Assembly (NCBI GenBank): GCA_903642215.1
Contig: CAHJWG010000007.1
Span: 1-64,000 of the forward strand
Source: Sphingobacteriaceae bacterium
Lineage (GTDB): Bacteria; Bacteroidota; Bacteroidia; Sphingobacteriales; Sphingobacteriaceae
Reading direction: 5' to 3'
DNA: 64,000 nucleotides
The notes below the pieces were generated by a model, which did not search any database, was not told the DNA's origin, and worked only from the letters and a program-made list of their open reading frames with translations. The number at the start of each line of letters is the position of its first letter. Position 1 is the first letter of the stretch. A program made the position numbers and the translations under genes. Positions 9,328 to 17,992 of the stretch are shown here, piece after piece.

Positions 9328-10191
9328 ATGAATGAAGAAAAAGATGTTAAGAAAGATCCCGAAATCGTAAAAAAGGCGCACAAAATAAAAGAAGTCCAAA
9401 GTCCGATAAAACCCGGATTAAAAACGAAAGAAGCAATTGTGGCCAACTGGCTGCCGCGTTATACCGGCAGGCCGCTGGATGATTTTAAGGAATATATCAT
9501 CTTAACAAATTTTTCTAAATACCTGCAGCTGTTTTCAGAATGGCATGATAACGCGCCAATTATGGGTTTAGATAAACCGATGCAAAGCGTAACTGCGGAC
9601 GGAATTACGATTATCAACTTTGGAATGGGCAGTGCTTTAGCCGCAACGGTAATGGATTTATTAACGGCAATTCATCCGAAAGCCGTAATTTTTTTAGGAA
9701 AATGCGGTGGTTTGAAGCGGAAAAACAATGTTGGCGATTTAATTTTGCCGATTGCTGCTATCCGGGGAGAAGGAACTTCAAACGATTATTTACCTTCGGA
9801 AGTACCTGCGCTGCCGGCTTTCGCGCTTCAAAAAGCAATTTCTACCACCATTCGCGATCATTCACGGGATTATTGGACGGGAACAGTTTACACCACCAAC
9901 CGCCGGGTTTGGGAACATGATAAAAGCTTTAAAAGATATTTGAAAAGCTTGCGTACTATGGCCGTCGATATGGAAACTGCTACTGTTTTTATCACTGGTT
10001 TTGCTAACAAAATCCCTACCGGCGCGCTGTTGCTGGTTTCAGATCAGCCGATGATCCCCGAAGGTGTAAAAACTGCCGAAAGTGATTCAACCGTAACAGA
10101 AAAATTTGTGGAAACTCATTTAAAAGTAGGAATTGATTCTTTAAAGCAACTGATCAATCACGGCCTCACGGTAAAACATCTTCACTTTTAA
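9328..10191 (+). CDS. AMP nucleosidase (short form)
   Basis: A 287-residue nucleoside phosphorylase-fold protein. Family features are GMGSALAATVMDLL, the glycine-rich LGKCGGLKRKNNVGDLILP and the late VDMETATVFI segment, whose Met-Glu pair holds the ribose. It would hydrolyse AMP to adenine and ribose 5-phosphate in the cytosol. It lacks the long N-terminal domain of E. coli Amn, as is usual for the short forms in Bacteroidota. A lysine-rich tail of about 30 residues precedes the domain. It stands alone between clpX and a cbs-like gene. Confidence 0.85.
   Translation: MNEEKDVKKDPEIVKKAHKIKEVQSPIKPGLKTKEAIVANWLPRYTGRPLDDFKEYIILTNFSKYLQLFSEWHDNAPIMGLDKPMQSVTADGITIINFGMGSALAATVMDLLTAIHPKAVIFLGKCGGLKRKNNVGDLILPIAAIRGEGTSNDYLPSEVPALPAFALQKAISTTIRDHSRDYWTGTVYTTNRRVWEHDKSFKRYLKSLRTMAVDMETATVFITGFANKIPTGALLLVSDQPMIPEGVKTAESDSTVTEKFVETHLKVGIDSLKQLINHGLTVKHLHF
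9979..10004 (+). repeat. interspersed motif-like sequence inside a gene
   Basis: CTACTGTTTTTATCACTGG matches the ATACTGT-type core with C for A at the start. It lies within the AMP nucleosidase frame (ATVFITG). Confidence 0.35.
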
Positions 10192-10218
10192 AAATACTTA
10201 TATTATAATTTGTATGCT

Positions 10219-10244
10219 GATTTTTGTTCGGTAAAAACAGTATC
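10219..10244 (-). repeat. interspersed motif, ATACTGT type
   Basis: Minus-strand core GATACTGTTTTTACC followed by GAAC and AAAAATC. It lies in the spacer before the cbs-like gene. Confidence 0.8.
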
Positions 10245-10276
10245 GGCAGGATAAACCCGCTGTAATTCAATAGAAA

Positions 10277-11638
10277 ATGTGGTACAATAATATTCTCGAA
10301 ACCATCGGCAACACGCCTTTAGTTAAGCTTAACGTCATCCCGAAGGAGATCAAAGCAACGGTTTTGGCCAAAATAGAAACTACTAATCCCGGTAATTCTA
10401 TCAAAGACCGTATGGCGTTAAAAATGATTGAGGATGCGGAAAAGAGCGGAAAGTTAAAACCCGGCGGCACAATTATCGAAGGAACCTCCGGCAATACCGG
10501 AATGGGTTTAGCAATTGCGGCCGTAATTAAAGGTTACAAATGTATTTTCACGACGACAGATAAGCAATCTAAAGAAAAAGTAGATGCTTTGCGGGCTTTT
10601 GGTGCCGAAGTAATTGTTTGTCCGACCAATGTTGACCCGGAAGATGCGCGTTCGTATTACTCGGTTTCTACGCGTTTGGAACGGGAAGTGCCAAATTCCT
10701 GGAAGCCGAATCAATATGATAATCCTTCTAATACGCAGGCAAATTATGAGCAAACCGGGCCGGAAATCTGGGAACAAACCGAAGGAAAAGTTACGCATTT
10801 AATTGTTGGTGCAGGAACCGGCGGAACGATATCAGGCGCAGGTAAATATTTAAAAGAAAAAAATCCCAACATTCAGGTTCTGGGAATTGATACTTACGGA
10901 TCCGTTTTTAAGAAATATAAGGAAACCGGAATTTTTGACAAAAATGAAATTTATCCGTACATCACAGAAGGTATCGGAGAAGATTTCCTTCCCCAAAACG
11001 TAAACTTTGAGGTGATTGATTATTTTGAGAAAGTTAGCGATAAAGATGCTGCTTTGATGACGCGGGAAATTGCCCGTAAAGAAGGTATTTTTGCCGGAAA
11101 TTCTGCCGGTTCTGCGGTTGCCGGATTGATGCAGATGAAAGACCGTTTTAAAGAAGGCGATGTAGTAGTGATCATTTTCCCGGATCATGGTTCGAGATAT
11201 ATGGGGAAAATGTATAACGAAGACTGGCTGCGCGAACGTGGATTTTTGAAAAATGAGAAGCTGACTGCAAGAAGCATCATCAGCAAAGAAGCTGAGCAGG
11301 AGATAGTTACGATTGATGCGGAGGAAACTATTTTAAAAGCGATCAACATTATCAAAGCATTAAATATTTCCCAGATTCCGGTTACGCAGCAGGATATGAT
11401 TATCGGTAAAATTACAGAAAGTGATATTTTAGATGCTTTGCTGGAAAACCCTGCGCTTAAATCACATCCGGTAAAAGATATTATTACGGCTCCGTTTCCT
11501 TTTGTTGATTTGAATACTTCTATCGATAAGATATCTTCGTTAATCAACAAAGATAATACGGCCGTTTTGGTAGAAGATGAAAAGGGCAGGTTTAAAATTA
11601 TTACGCAGTACGATATCATCAATGCGATATCTGCTTAA
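10277..11638 (+). CDS. cbs: cystathionine beta-synthase / O-acetylserine sulfhydrylase-type enzyme with CBS domains
   Basis: A 453-residue fold-type II PLP enzyme. The PLP lysine is Lys43 (NSIKDRMAL). The substrate loop is EGTSGNTG, and the phosphate-binding loop is GAGTGGTISG. Residues from about 335 to the end hold two CBS motifs (ISQIPVTQQDMIIGKITESD and the following NTAVLVEDEKGRFK), which usually sense adenosyl ligands. Architecture matches bacterial cystathionine beta-synthases, but the catalytic domain alone cannot separate serine/homocysteine from O-acetylserine/sulfide use. The stop codon touches a motif copy and a bidirectional terminator. Confidence 0.85.
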   Translation: MWYNNILETIGNTPLVKLNVIPKEIKATVLAKIETTNPGNSIKDRMALKMIEDAEKSGKLKPGGTIIEGTSGNTGMGLAIAAVIKGYKCIFTTTDKQSKEKVDALRAFGAEVIVCPTNVDPEDARSYYSVSTRLEREVPNSWKPNQYDNPSNTQANYEQTGPEIWEQTEGKVTHLIVGAGTGGTISGAGKYLKEKNPNIQVLGIDTYGSVFKKYKETGIFDKNEIYPYITEGIGEDFLPQNVNFEVIDYFEKVSDKDAALMTREIARKEGIFAGNSAGSAVAGLMQMKDRFKEGDVVVIIFPDHGSRYMGKMYNEDWLRERGFLKNEKLTARSIISKEAEQEIVTIDAEETILKAINIIKALNISQIPVTQQDMIIGKITESDILDALLENPALKSHPVKDIITAPFPFVDLNTSIDKISSLINKDNTAVLVEDEKGRFKIITQYDIINAISA

Positions 11639-11661
11639 AAAGTAGTGATAAAAGAAGCATT
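11635..11661 (-). repeat. interspersed motif, ATGCTTC type
   Basis: Minus-strand core AATGCTTCTTTTATC with an A/T tail that overlaps the cbs stop codon (11636-11638). Confidence 0.7.
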
Positions 11662-11666
11662 GTAAA

Positions 11667-11709
11667 TAAAAGAAGCCTTGTTTAACATGATTGAACAAGG
11701 CTTCTTTTA
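11667..11709. terminator. bidirectional terminator built from motif arms
   Basis: Perfect 16-bp stem: TAAAAGAAGCCTTGTT (11667-11682) and AACAAGGCTTCTTTTA (11694-11709) with an 11-nt loop. It lies between convergent cbs and murA. Its outer arms are the GCTTCTTTTA core of the interspersed motif, so two opposed copies make the terminator. Confidence 0.88.
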
Positions 11710-11722
11710 CCACCTAAAAATT
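11699..11722 (+). repeat. interspersed motif, GGCTTC variant
   Basis: GGCTTCTTTTACC, gap ACC, tail TAAAAATT. It is the right arm of the terminator and is typical except for GG instead of AT at the start. Confidence 0.75.
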
Positions 11723-11727
11723 GGTAA

Positions 11728-13032
11728 TTATATTCTGCGAATATCAGCTCCCAAAGCCAGCAAACGTTGATCGATATGCTGGTAACCACGTTCAATCTGC
11801 TCAATATTGCTGATAACCGATTTCCCTTTTGCGGATAAAGCAGCAATCAACAAAGAAACGCCGGCGCGGATATCCGGGGAAGTCATTTCGATACCGCGCA
11901 ATTGTACTTTTTTATCCAGGCCGATTACCGTTGCCCGGTGCGGATCGCAAAGGATAATCTGTGCGCCCATATCAATCAGTTTATCTACAAAAAATAACCG
12001 GCTTTCAAACATCTTCTGATGAATCAATACCGAACCCTTTGCCTGTGTAGCGATCACTAAAACAATACTTAATAAATCAGGCGTAAAACCCGGCCAGGGC
12101 GCATCGGCAACGGTTAGGATTGAACCATCAATAAAAGTATCGATTTCATAACTTTTTTGTGCAGGAATATAAATATCGTCTCCGCGTAATTCAAACTTGA
12201 TGCCTAAACGGGCAAAAGTATTCGGGATAATTCCCAGTTCCTGAAACTGAACATTTTTGATCGTGATTTCAGATTCCGTCATGGCTGCCAAACCGATAAA
12301 AGAACCGATCTCAATCATGTCCGGCAGCAAACGATGTTCTGTTCCGCCTAATTTTTTTACGCCTTCAATCGTTAATAAATTAGATTTAATACCCGAAATT
12401 TTTGCACCCATCCGGTTTAACATCTTGCAAAGTTGCTGCAAATACGGTTCGCAGGCTGCATTGTAAATGGTAGTTGTACCTTGCGCTAAAACCGCCGCCA
12501 TCACCACATTTGCAGTTCCGGTAACGGATGCTTCTTCCAGTAAAATGTCTGTGCCTTTTAAATTAGTGGCATCAACATCAAAAAACTCTTCGGTTGCACT
12601 ATATTCAAAGCGTGCACCTAATTTTTCAAAGCCTAAAAAATGTGTGTCTAATCGTCTTCGGCCAATTTTATCGCCGCCAGGTTTTGGGATAGCTGCTTTG
12701 CCGTAACGTGCTAAAAGCGGACCAACAATCATGATCGAACCTCTTAAACCTCCGCCTTTTTGCTTAAAAGCATCAGATTTAAAAAAGTCCTGATCAATAT
12801 TTTTAGCCTCAAAAGAATAAGTATCGGCAGCCAAGCGGGCTGTTTCTACACCCATATCGCCTAAAAGTTCGATCAGCTTATTTACATCTTTAATATCCGG
12901 GATATTGCTGATCGTTACTTTTTCTTCCGTTAGCAATACAGCAGAAATAACCTGTAAAGCTTCGTTTTTGGCACCCTGGGGTACAATTTCTCCCTTTAAA
13001 GGTTTGCCGCCCCATATTTCAAATGCACTCAT
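11728..13032 (-). CDS. murA: UDP-N-acetylglucosamine 1-carboxyvinyltransferase MurA, Cys-to-Asp form
   Basis: The 434-residue EPSP-synthase-fold enzyme adds enolpyruvate from PEP to UDP-GlcNAc, the first committed step of peptidoglycan synthesis. Lys22-Asn23 (QGAKNEALQ) is the substrate pair. The catalytic loop reads PKPGGDKIGRRRLD: Asp121 stands where E. coli has Cys115, the residue alkylated by fosfomycin. The same Asp is known in mycobacteria and chlamydiae and gives intrinsic fosfomycin insensitivity. The gene lies 30 bp downstream of a DUF4290 gene on the same strand, a common Bacteroidota pair. Confidence 0.95.
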   Translation of the reverse strand: MSAFEIWGGKPLKGEIVPQGAKNEALQVISAVLLTEEKVTISNIPDIKDVNKLIELLGDMGVETARLAADTYSFEAKNIDQDFFKSDAFKQKGGGLRGSIMIVGPLLARYGKAAIPKPGGDKIGRRRLDTHFLGFEKLGARFEYSATEEFFDVDATNLKGTDILLEEASVTGTANVVMAAVLAQGTTTIYNAACEPYLQQLCKMLNRMGAKISGIKSNLLTIEGVKKLGGTEHRLLPDMIEIGSFIGLAAMTESEITIKNVQFQELGIIPNTFARLGIKFELRGDDIYIPAQKSYEIDTFIDGSILTVADAPWPGFTPDLLSIVLVIATQAKGSVLIHQKMFESRLFFVDKLIDMGAQIILCDPHRATVIGLDKKVQLRGIEMTSPDIRAGVSLLIAALSAKGKSVISNIEQIERGYQHIDQRLLALGADIRRI

Positions 13033-13039
13033 AAATCAG

Positions 13040-13064
13040 TTTTTTTGCCGGTAAAAGAAGCATT
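13040..13064 (-). repeat. interspersed motif, ATGCTTC type
   Basis: On the minus strand, core AATGCTTCTTTTACC, gap GG, tail CAAAAAAA. It fills the 30-bp gap between DUF4290 and murA, sense to both genes. Confidence 0.78.
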
Positions 13065-13761
13065 AAAATTTTCTGCCGGGATTATTATTGTTGGTTCGGT
13101 TTCTGTTGTTCTGCATGTGCCGCGGATTATTATTGTTATTCTGGCGGCCTTTATTATTCTGGTTATTATTTGCCCGCGGGCGGTTGGTATTGGTTTGTGC
13201 AGCCGGCGTGCGGTATTCCACACGGTTTAGGTTTATGTTTTCCTCCAGTTGCAATTCACCTTTTGATAATATTTTAAGATCGTTGATAATGGTTTCATCT
13301 GCAACAGAATCTTTGTTCCATGTTACATAAGCCATTTTCATAAAATTTGCCAGCGCCTGTACCATGTGTTGTTTGCGCGGTGCATCTTCAATACTTTTGG
13401 CTTTTTCGATCATTAGTTCAACCGTTTTACCATAATGTTTAAAGCTGATTTTTTGCTGCGGATATTTTAAAGGTTCCGGTTTGAAGTGAATAGCTTCTGC
13501 ACTTGGTTTTGGATAAGGCGAATCCACATCGATCTTAAAATCAGAAATAATATGCAGATGATCCCACAATTTATGTTTAAAATCTGCCACATCGCGCAAA
13601 TGCGGATTTAAAAATCCCATCAAATCAATCACCACTTGTGCATAACGGTTGCGTTCTTCTTTGGTGGGCAGTGCTACAATATATTTAACCATGTTTTGTA
13701 CGTTGCGGCCGTACTCGGAAAGGATTAATTTATTACGGGAGGAATTATAATCGAAATTCAT
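13063..13761 (-). CDS. DUF4290 protein with Asn/Arg-rich disordered tail
   Basis: The protein matches the DUF4290 pattern found next to murA in Bacteroidota (FDYNSSRNKLILSEYGRNVQNMV). The first 180 or so residues are helical and conserved, with unknown function. The last 40 or so residues are a low-complexity Asn/Arg/Gln tail (NNNQNNKGRQNNNNNPR), probably disordered and possibly nucleic-acid binding. I prefer the ATG at 13761 because family members begin near MNFDYN. The frame is open to an ATG at 13791. Position between uvrD and murA suggests a link to the envelope or DNA, but nothing in the sequence proves it. Confidence 0.8.
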   Translation of the reverse strand: MNFDYNSSRNKLILSEYGRNVQNMVKYIVALPTKEERNRYAQVVIDLMGFLNPHLRDVADFKHKLWDHLHIISDFKIDVDSPYPKPSAEAIHFKPEPLKYPQQKISFKHYGKTVELMIEKAKSIEDAPRKQHMVQALANFMKMAYVTWNKDSVADETIINDLKILSKGELQLEENINLNRVEYRTPAAQTNTNRPRANNNQNNKGRQNNNNNPRHMQNNRNRTNNNNPGRKF

Positions 13762-13797
13762 ATTGTTTAATAAAGCGGTGATTTTCTGCATTTTGCA

Positions 13798-13823
13798 GAT
13801 GCTTCTTTTACGGTATAAAAGTT
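13798..13823 (+). repeat. interspersed motif, ATGCTTC type
   Basis: Core GATGCTTCTTTTACG, gap GTA, tail TAAAAGTT. It lies in the 50-100 bp spacer between uvrD and DUF4290. Confidence 0.75.
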
Positions 13824-13840
13824 AATAACGTTAAAAAAAG

Positions 13841-16105
13841 CTATTCTACTATACGTAGTTTGGCAAATTTAAGCAACAATTGCTTTTGTCCAAGTTCTTT
13901 AAAAAATATTGTTGCTTTTATATCCGGTTTGTTGCCTTCCAGGTTAATTACTTTGCCAAAACCGAACCGTTCGTGCTCTACTTCCATACCAACTTGCAGC
14001 TTATTTACATCAGAAGGAGCGAAGCCGGCCGTTGGTACATGTGCTTTGGCCAAAACGGATGTTGTTTTAGGACCGGAAGCTGATAATTTTGGTTTGGAAA
14101 AAGCATCTTTACGGCTGCCGGGTTCATCATCAAAAAACGGATTGCCGGTTGCGGGTTTGGCACTAAAATCAAGCTCTAAAAACTTGGCATCAATTTCATC
14201 CAGAAAACGGCTTGGTTCGCAACTGATTAATGTGCCGAATTTAAACCTCGACGTAGCATAACTCAACGTTAATTTATGTTCTGTACGGGTTACGGCAACA
14301 TAAAATAAACGGCGTTCTTCCTCCAAATCGCTTCTGGAATTTAAAGATAATTGCGATGGAAACAGATTTTCTTCCAATCCAACAACAAAAACGTGCGGAA
14401 ACTCCAAACCTTTGGAAGAGTGGATCGTCATCAGCGAAACCGTATCTGCGTTTGGGTCTTTGTTGTTATCATCATTGGTAAGCAATGCCACATCCTGCAT
14501 AAAAACATCTAAACCTTTTTCCTCAATATCTTCCCGTTCAGAAAACTCTTTGATACCGTTTAATAATTCCTGGATATTTTCGTGCCGGTTTAAACCTTCA
14601 ATCGATTTATCTTCATATAAATCTTTCAGCAAACCGGAGTGCTGGGCAATATGCAGCGCGGCTTCGTAAGCAGATAAATTTTGTGCAACTGCCTGGAAGC
14701 TTTGGATCATCACTACAAAATTGCCAACCGTATTAGCCGTTTTTCCGTCCAGATATTTTGCAGGATCCGTAATTACGTCCCACAAACTGATTTGGTGTTG
14801 ATTAGCCGCAACAATTAAACGATCAATCGTGGTATCGCCGATGCCTCTTTTAGGATAATTTATAACGCGTTTTAGCGCAGCTTCGTCATGCGGATTAAAA
14901 GTTAACCTGAAATAAGCAATTAAATCCTTGATTTCTTTACGCTGATAAAAAGACAGTCCGCCATAAATTTTATACGGAATATTGAGTTTGCGCAAAGCTT
15001 CCTCCATTGATCTGGATTGTGCGTTGGTTCGGTATAAAATGGCGAAATCATTCCATCGCAAACCTTTATTAGCGTGTTCCTGTAAAATCCCTTCGGCAAC
15101 CATTTTGCCTTCTTCGTTATCACTAAAGGCACGCATCACTTTTATTTTATCGCCATGTTCTTTTTCAGAATAAACACTCTTTTTAAGCTGATCTTTATTG
15201 TTGGCGATAATGCTGTTGGCTACACTAACGATGTTTTGGGTTGAACGATAATTCTGCTCCAGCTTAAACACGTTTAAATCCGGATAATCTTTCTCAAAAT
15301 TTAAAATATTCTGAATATTCGCACCGCGGAAAGCGTAAATACTTTGCGCATCATCACCAACAACGCAGATATTTTCGTTGATGGCTGCCAATCGTTTCAC
15401 AATCAAATACTGCGAATAATTGGTATCCTGATACTCATCAACCATCAGGTATTTAAATTTATTCTGATATTTATATAAAACCTCCGGGCTTTTTTTCAGC
15501 AGTTCGTTGGTTTTAAAAAGCAGGTCATCAAAATCCATTGCACCGGCGCGGTAACATCTGGTGGCATAAAGTTCATAGATTTTACCCAGCTGACCTCTTC
15601 CGCCCGAAAAATCATCAGCTTGTATTTGTGTGTTTTGCTGATATTCCTGCCAGGCAATCAAATTGTTTTTAGCTGCAGAAATACGGTTGTAAACGAAGTT
15701 GGCACTGTAAAGCTTATCGTCCAGGTTCATTTCTTTCAGGATCGCGCGGAGTAAACTTTTGCTGTCGTCCGTATCGTAAATAGTGAAGTTAGACGGATAA
15801 CCGATCTTATCAGCTTCCACACGCAGCAATTTTGCAAATACCGAGTGGAAAGTGCCCATCCAGATATTTTTTGCTTCCGTGCCAACAACAGCTACAATCC
15901 GATCGCGCATTTCGCGGGCAGCTTTGTTGGTAAAAGTTAAAACCAAAATGTTAAAAGCATCAACGCCCTGGCGGATTAAATGCGCAACCCGGTAAGTGAT
16001 CACTCTCGTTTTGCCCGAACCTGCACCTGCAATAATCATCACCGGCCCTTTAACACACTCTACAGCTGCTCTTTGCGAAGGATTTAATCCTTGTAAATAT
16101 TCCAA
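13841..16105 (-). CDS. uvrD: UvrD/PcrA-type superfamily 1A DNA helicase
   Basis: A 754-residue 3'-5' helicase. Walker A is GAGSGKT at residues 27-33, with the Q motif LNPSQRAAV before it. Motif II is DEYQDTN, motif III GDDAQSIYAFRGA, motif V TIHSSKGLEFPHVF and motif VI VAVTRTEH. The C-terminal 50 residues (VGMEVEHERFGFGKV) are the Tudor-like module that PcrA/UvrD uses to bind RNA polymerase. Roles would be nucleotide-excision and mismatch repair and removal of stalled complexes. It lies upstream of DUF4290 and murA on the same strand. Confidence 0.95.
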   Translation of the reverse strand: MEYLQGLNPSQRAAVECVKGPVMIIAGAGSGKTRVITYRVAHLIRQGVDAFNILVLTFTNKAAREMRDRIVAVVGTEAKNIWMGTFHSVFAKLLRVEADKIGYPSNFTIYDTDDSKSLLRAILKEMNLDDKLYSANFVYNRISAAKNNLIAWQEYQQNTQIQADDFSGGRGQLGKIYELYATRCYRAGAMDFDDLLFKTNELLKKSPEVLYKYQNKFKYLMVDEYQDTNYSQYLIVKRLAAINENICVVGDDAQSIYAFRGANIQNILNFEKDYPDLNVFKLEQNYRSTQNIVSVANSIIANNKDQLKKSVYSEKEHGDKIKVMRAFSDNEEGKMVAEGILQEHANKGLRWNDFAILYRTNAQSRSMEEALRKLNIPYKIYGGLSFYQRKEIKDLIAYFRLTFNPHDEAALKRVINYPKRGIGDTTIDRLIVAANQHQISLWDVITDPAKYLDGKTANTVGNFVVMIQSFQAVAQNLSAYEAALHIAQHSGLLKDLYEDKSIEGLNRHENIQELLNGIKEFSEREDIEEKGLDVFMQDVALLTNDDNNKDPNADTVSLMTIHSSKGLEFPHVFVVGLEENLFPSQLSLNSRSDLEEERRLFYVAVTRTEHKLTLSYATSRFKFGTLISCEPSRFLDEIDAKFLELDFSAKPATGNPFFDDEPGSRKDAFSKPKLSASGPKTTSVLAKAHVPTAGFAPSDVNKLQVGMEVEHERFGFGKVINLEGNKPDIKATIFFKELGQKQLLLKFAKLRIVE

Positions 16106-16161
16106 AATGTTCTTCTTAGTTGATCTGCAAAATTAAAAATACTATGCTGAGTTAATATAGC

Positions 16162-16187
16162 AATGCTTCTTTTAATACACAAATTAT
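16162..16187 (+). repeat. interspersed motif, ATGCTTC type
   Basis: Core AATGCTTCTTTTAAT with tail CAAATTAT. It overlaps the stop codon of the TPR gene at 16184. Confidence 0.7.
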
Positions 16188-17644
16188 ATTTTTGCAGCGT
16201 TCGTGTCCGGGTCTTCATTCAGCATTTTACTCATGCTGATAATCTGATCATCGATATTAAAAACGCATGTTTTGATGAGTTTTATACATTCGGCCTGGTT
16301 AATCAAATCATTTTCCTGCAGATAAACAATCCCTTTTAAAGTTGCAATCGGCCCACGAACCTGATGCGATAAATGCAGCGAATAATCGGAAAGCGTTTTA
16401 TTTTTTACTTTTAAATCCCTGGTTCTTTCATCAATTATATCTTCCAGGTGATGATTAATACGATCAAGATTTTCTTTTTGTAAGGAAACTTCTGCATTTA
16501 ACCTGGTCAGTTCCTTATTGCTTTTTTTAGTTCTTTTAACGTTGATAAAAAGTAAAAAAGCCAGAGCAAGTAACAAGCCGGCAACGATAGTGCTTGCCCC
16601 AAAAAGCGTGGTCGCGTATTTTTGCTGTGCAATTGTCCGCTCATTTTTCCTTCTGTTTTCTAACTGAGTAAATAAATCAGATGCAAGTGTAATCCGCTTT
16701 GAAAAAGACTGCCTGTAATAAGCACTGTCTTGCGTGTAGTTTTTCTTGAGATAATTTAAAGCTTCAAAATAGTTTTTCTTTTTGTATTCCAATTGAAAAA
16801 ACGCATACGTATAATCATTTTCCAGGTCGCGGTTTTGCATTACTTTAGCATATTTAAAACCGCTCTTTAAGGTTTCTTCCGCTTTGTCAAACTGATTTAA
16901 ATTGAGATATACATTTGTTAAAGTTAAATCGATGCCGGCAACCGTATAATTTAAATTTTGTGCTTGTGCTTTTGCAAATGCTTCTTTTAGCACCGTTTCT
17001 GCCTGATGATATTGCTTTAAATTGTTGTAAGCTTCCCCAATATTTTGCATGCACTGCACAACCAGAACAGGCGCGTCAATCTGCTGAAATATTTTCATGC
17101 TGATTTGAAATTTATCCAGCGCATCCGTGAAGTTTTTTTTCTTCATCTGGATAATGCCGATATTGATTAGTAAGCCGGCAATTTCAGGTTTTGAATCAAA
17201 CTTTTTTGCAATAACCAGCGATTTATTATAATATTCAAAAGCCTTGTTATAATCATTAAGCAAATATAAGTTGCCAATATTGTTATAAACTTTGCCTGCT
17301 CCTTTTAGGTTATTATTTTGCTCGAAGTAGGAAATAGCTTCCAGGTATTTATCCAGTGCTTTCTCATATTTGCTGAGATAATATTGCCCAACCCCAATTA
17401 CACGGCAAGCTTCTGCCTTTCCGTTTAAATAATTTATTTGTTTAGCAAGGTAAAAAGCTTCAGTTGCTTTATTAATAGTACGTTTCGGATCAGTTAAACG
17501 GCTTCCAAAAGCATCCGTATTCAACGCATCAATTTTTTGGGTTAACGCGATATTTGGCACATTCCTGGTTTGCGGTTCGATGCAAAATCCATATTCAAAA
17601 TTGGATAGTAATAGCAGGTTTAATATTAAAAGTTTGTACATCAT
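16184..17644 (-). CDS. TPR sensor protein with a HisKA-like end but no ATPase domain
   Basis: The 486-residue protein has a signal peptide (residues 1-22), then about 300 residues of tetratricopeptide repeats (e.g. GAGKVYNNIGNLYLLNDY). One membrane helix (about 346-368) and a coiled coil follow. The final segment resembles a HisKA dimerisation helix pair, with His427 in SHQVRGPIATLKG. The protein stops there: N, G1 and G2 boxes of the ATPase are absent. Related Bacteroidota sensors have the same TPR-TM-coil layout with a full kinase. Either it is a natural half-kinase that works with another ATPase or a truncated descendant. A motif copy lies within the coding sequence near 16977. Confidence 0.75.
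   Translation of the reverse strand: MMYKLLILNLLLLSNFEYGFCIEPQTRNVPNIALTQKIDALNTDAFGSRLTDPKRTINKATEAFYLAKQINYLNGKAEACRVIGVGQYYLSKYEKALDKYLEAISYFEQNNNLKGAGKVYNNIGNLYLLNDYNKAFEYYNKSLVIAKKFDSKPEIAGLLINIGIIQMKKKNFTDALDKFQISMKIFQQIDAPVLVVQCMQNIGEAYNNLKQYHQAETVLKEAFAKAQAQNLNYTVAGIDLTLTNVYLNLNQFDKAEETLKSGFKYAKVMQNRDLENDYTYAFFQLEYKKKNYFEALNYLKKNYTQDSAYYRQSFSKRITLASDLFTQLENRRKNERTIAQQKYATTLFGASTIVAGLLLALAFLLFINVKRTKKSNKELTRLNAEVSLQKENLDRINHHLEDIIDERTRDLKVKNKTLSDYSLHLSHQVRGPIATLKGIVYLQENDLINQAECIKLIKTCVFNIDDQIISMSKMLNEDPDTNAAKI
16977..16995 (+). repeat. interspersed motif core inside a gene
   Basis: AATGCTTCTTTTAGCACC within the TPR gene, encoding LKEAFA on the other strand. The A-rich tail is lost. 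Confidence 0.45.
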
Positions 17645-17786
17645 TTGGTCGGGTTTGATTAGTACAGAAACTGTTGGTCAGTAAAAATTAAGGTAGTTAA
17701 TTTAATTATCGAAAACGGGTAAGAAGGGTAACCTGTGCGATAAATTTTCGTAATACTATCTTGTAACAAATCTACTACAAATCAAC

Positions 17787-17948
17787 ATGGAAATTATGAA
17801 AAAATTTATAGCCGCAGTATTTGCTTTAACTGTAATTTGTACAGTATCCTGTAAAAAAGAAACAATTAATCCTGACAGACAAACAATTAAAAAATTATAT
17901 ATGAAAAGTGGTGGCGGTGATAAGAGGCCAAACGGAACTTACGATTAA
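17787..17948 (+). CDS. small putative lipoprotein
   Basis: An ATG at 17787 (or in-frame ATG 17796) opens 53 (or 50) codons ending at TAA 17946-17948. It has a short basic start (MKKF), a hydrophobic stretch and a lipobox-like TVSC followed by KK, so cleavage before that Cys would leave a peptide of about 30 residues ending GGGDKRPNGTYD. The gene is divergent from the TPR protein and convergent with the SGNH hydrolase. I do not recognise the family. The clean lipoprotein signal is the main support. Confidence 0.6.
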   Translation: MEIMKKFIAAVFALTVICTVSCKKETINPDRQTIKKLYMKSGGGDKRPNGTYD

Positions 17949-17992
17949 TTGTAAATTGGATAGAACAATCAGAACAACCAGCCCGATTTACT

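Noticed and set aside
12467..12706. Long open frames on the plus strand opposite murA
   Set aside because: They are antisense shadows of a well-conserved gene on the minus strand.
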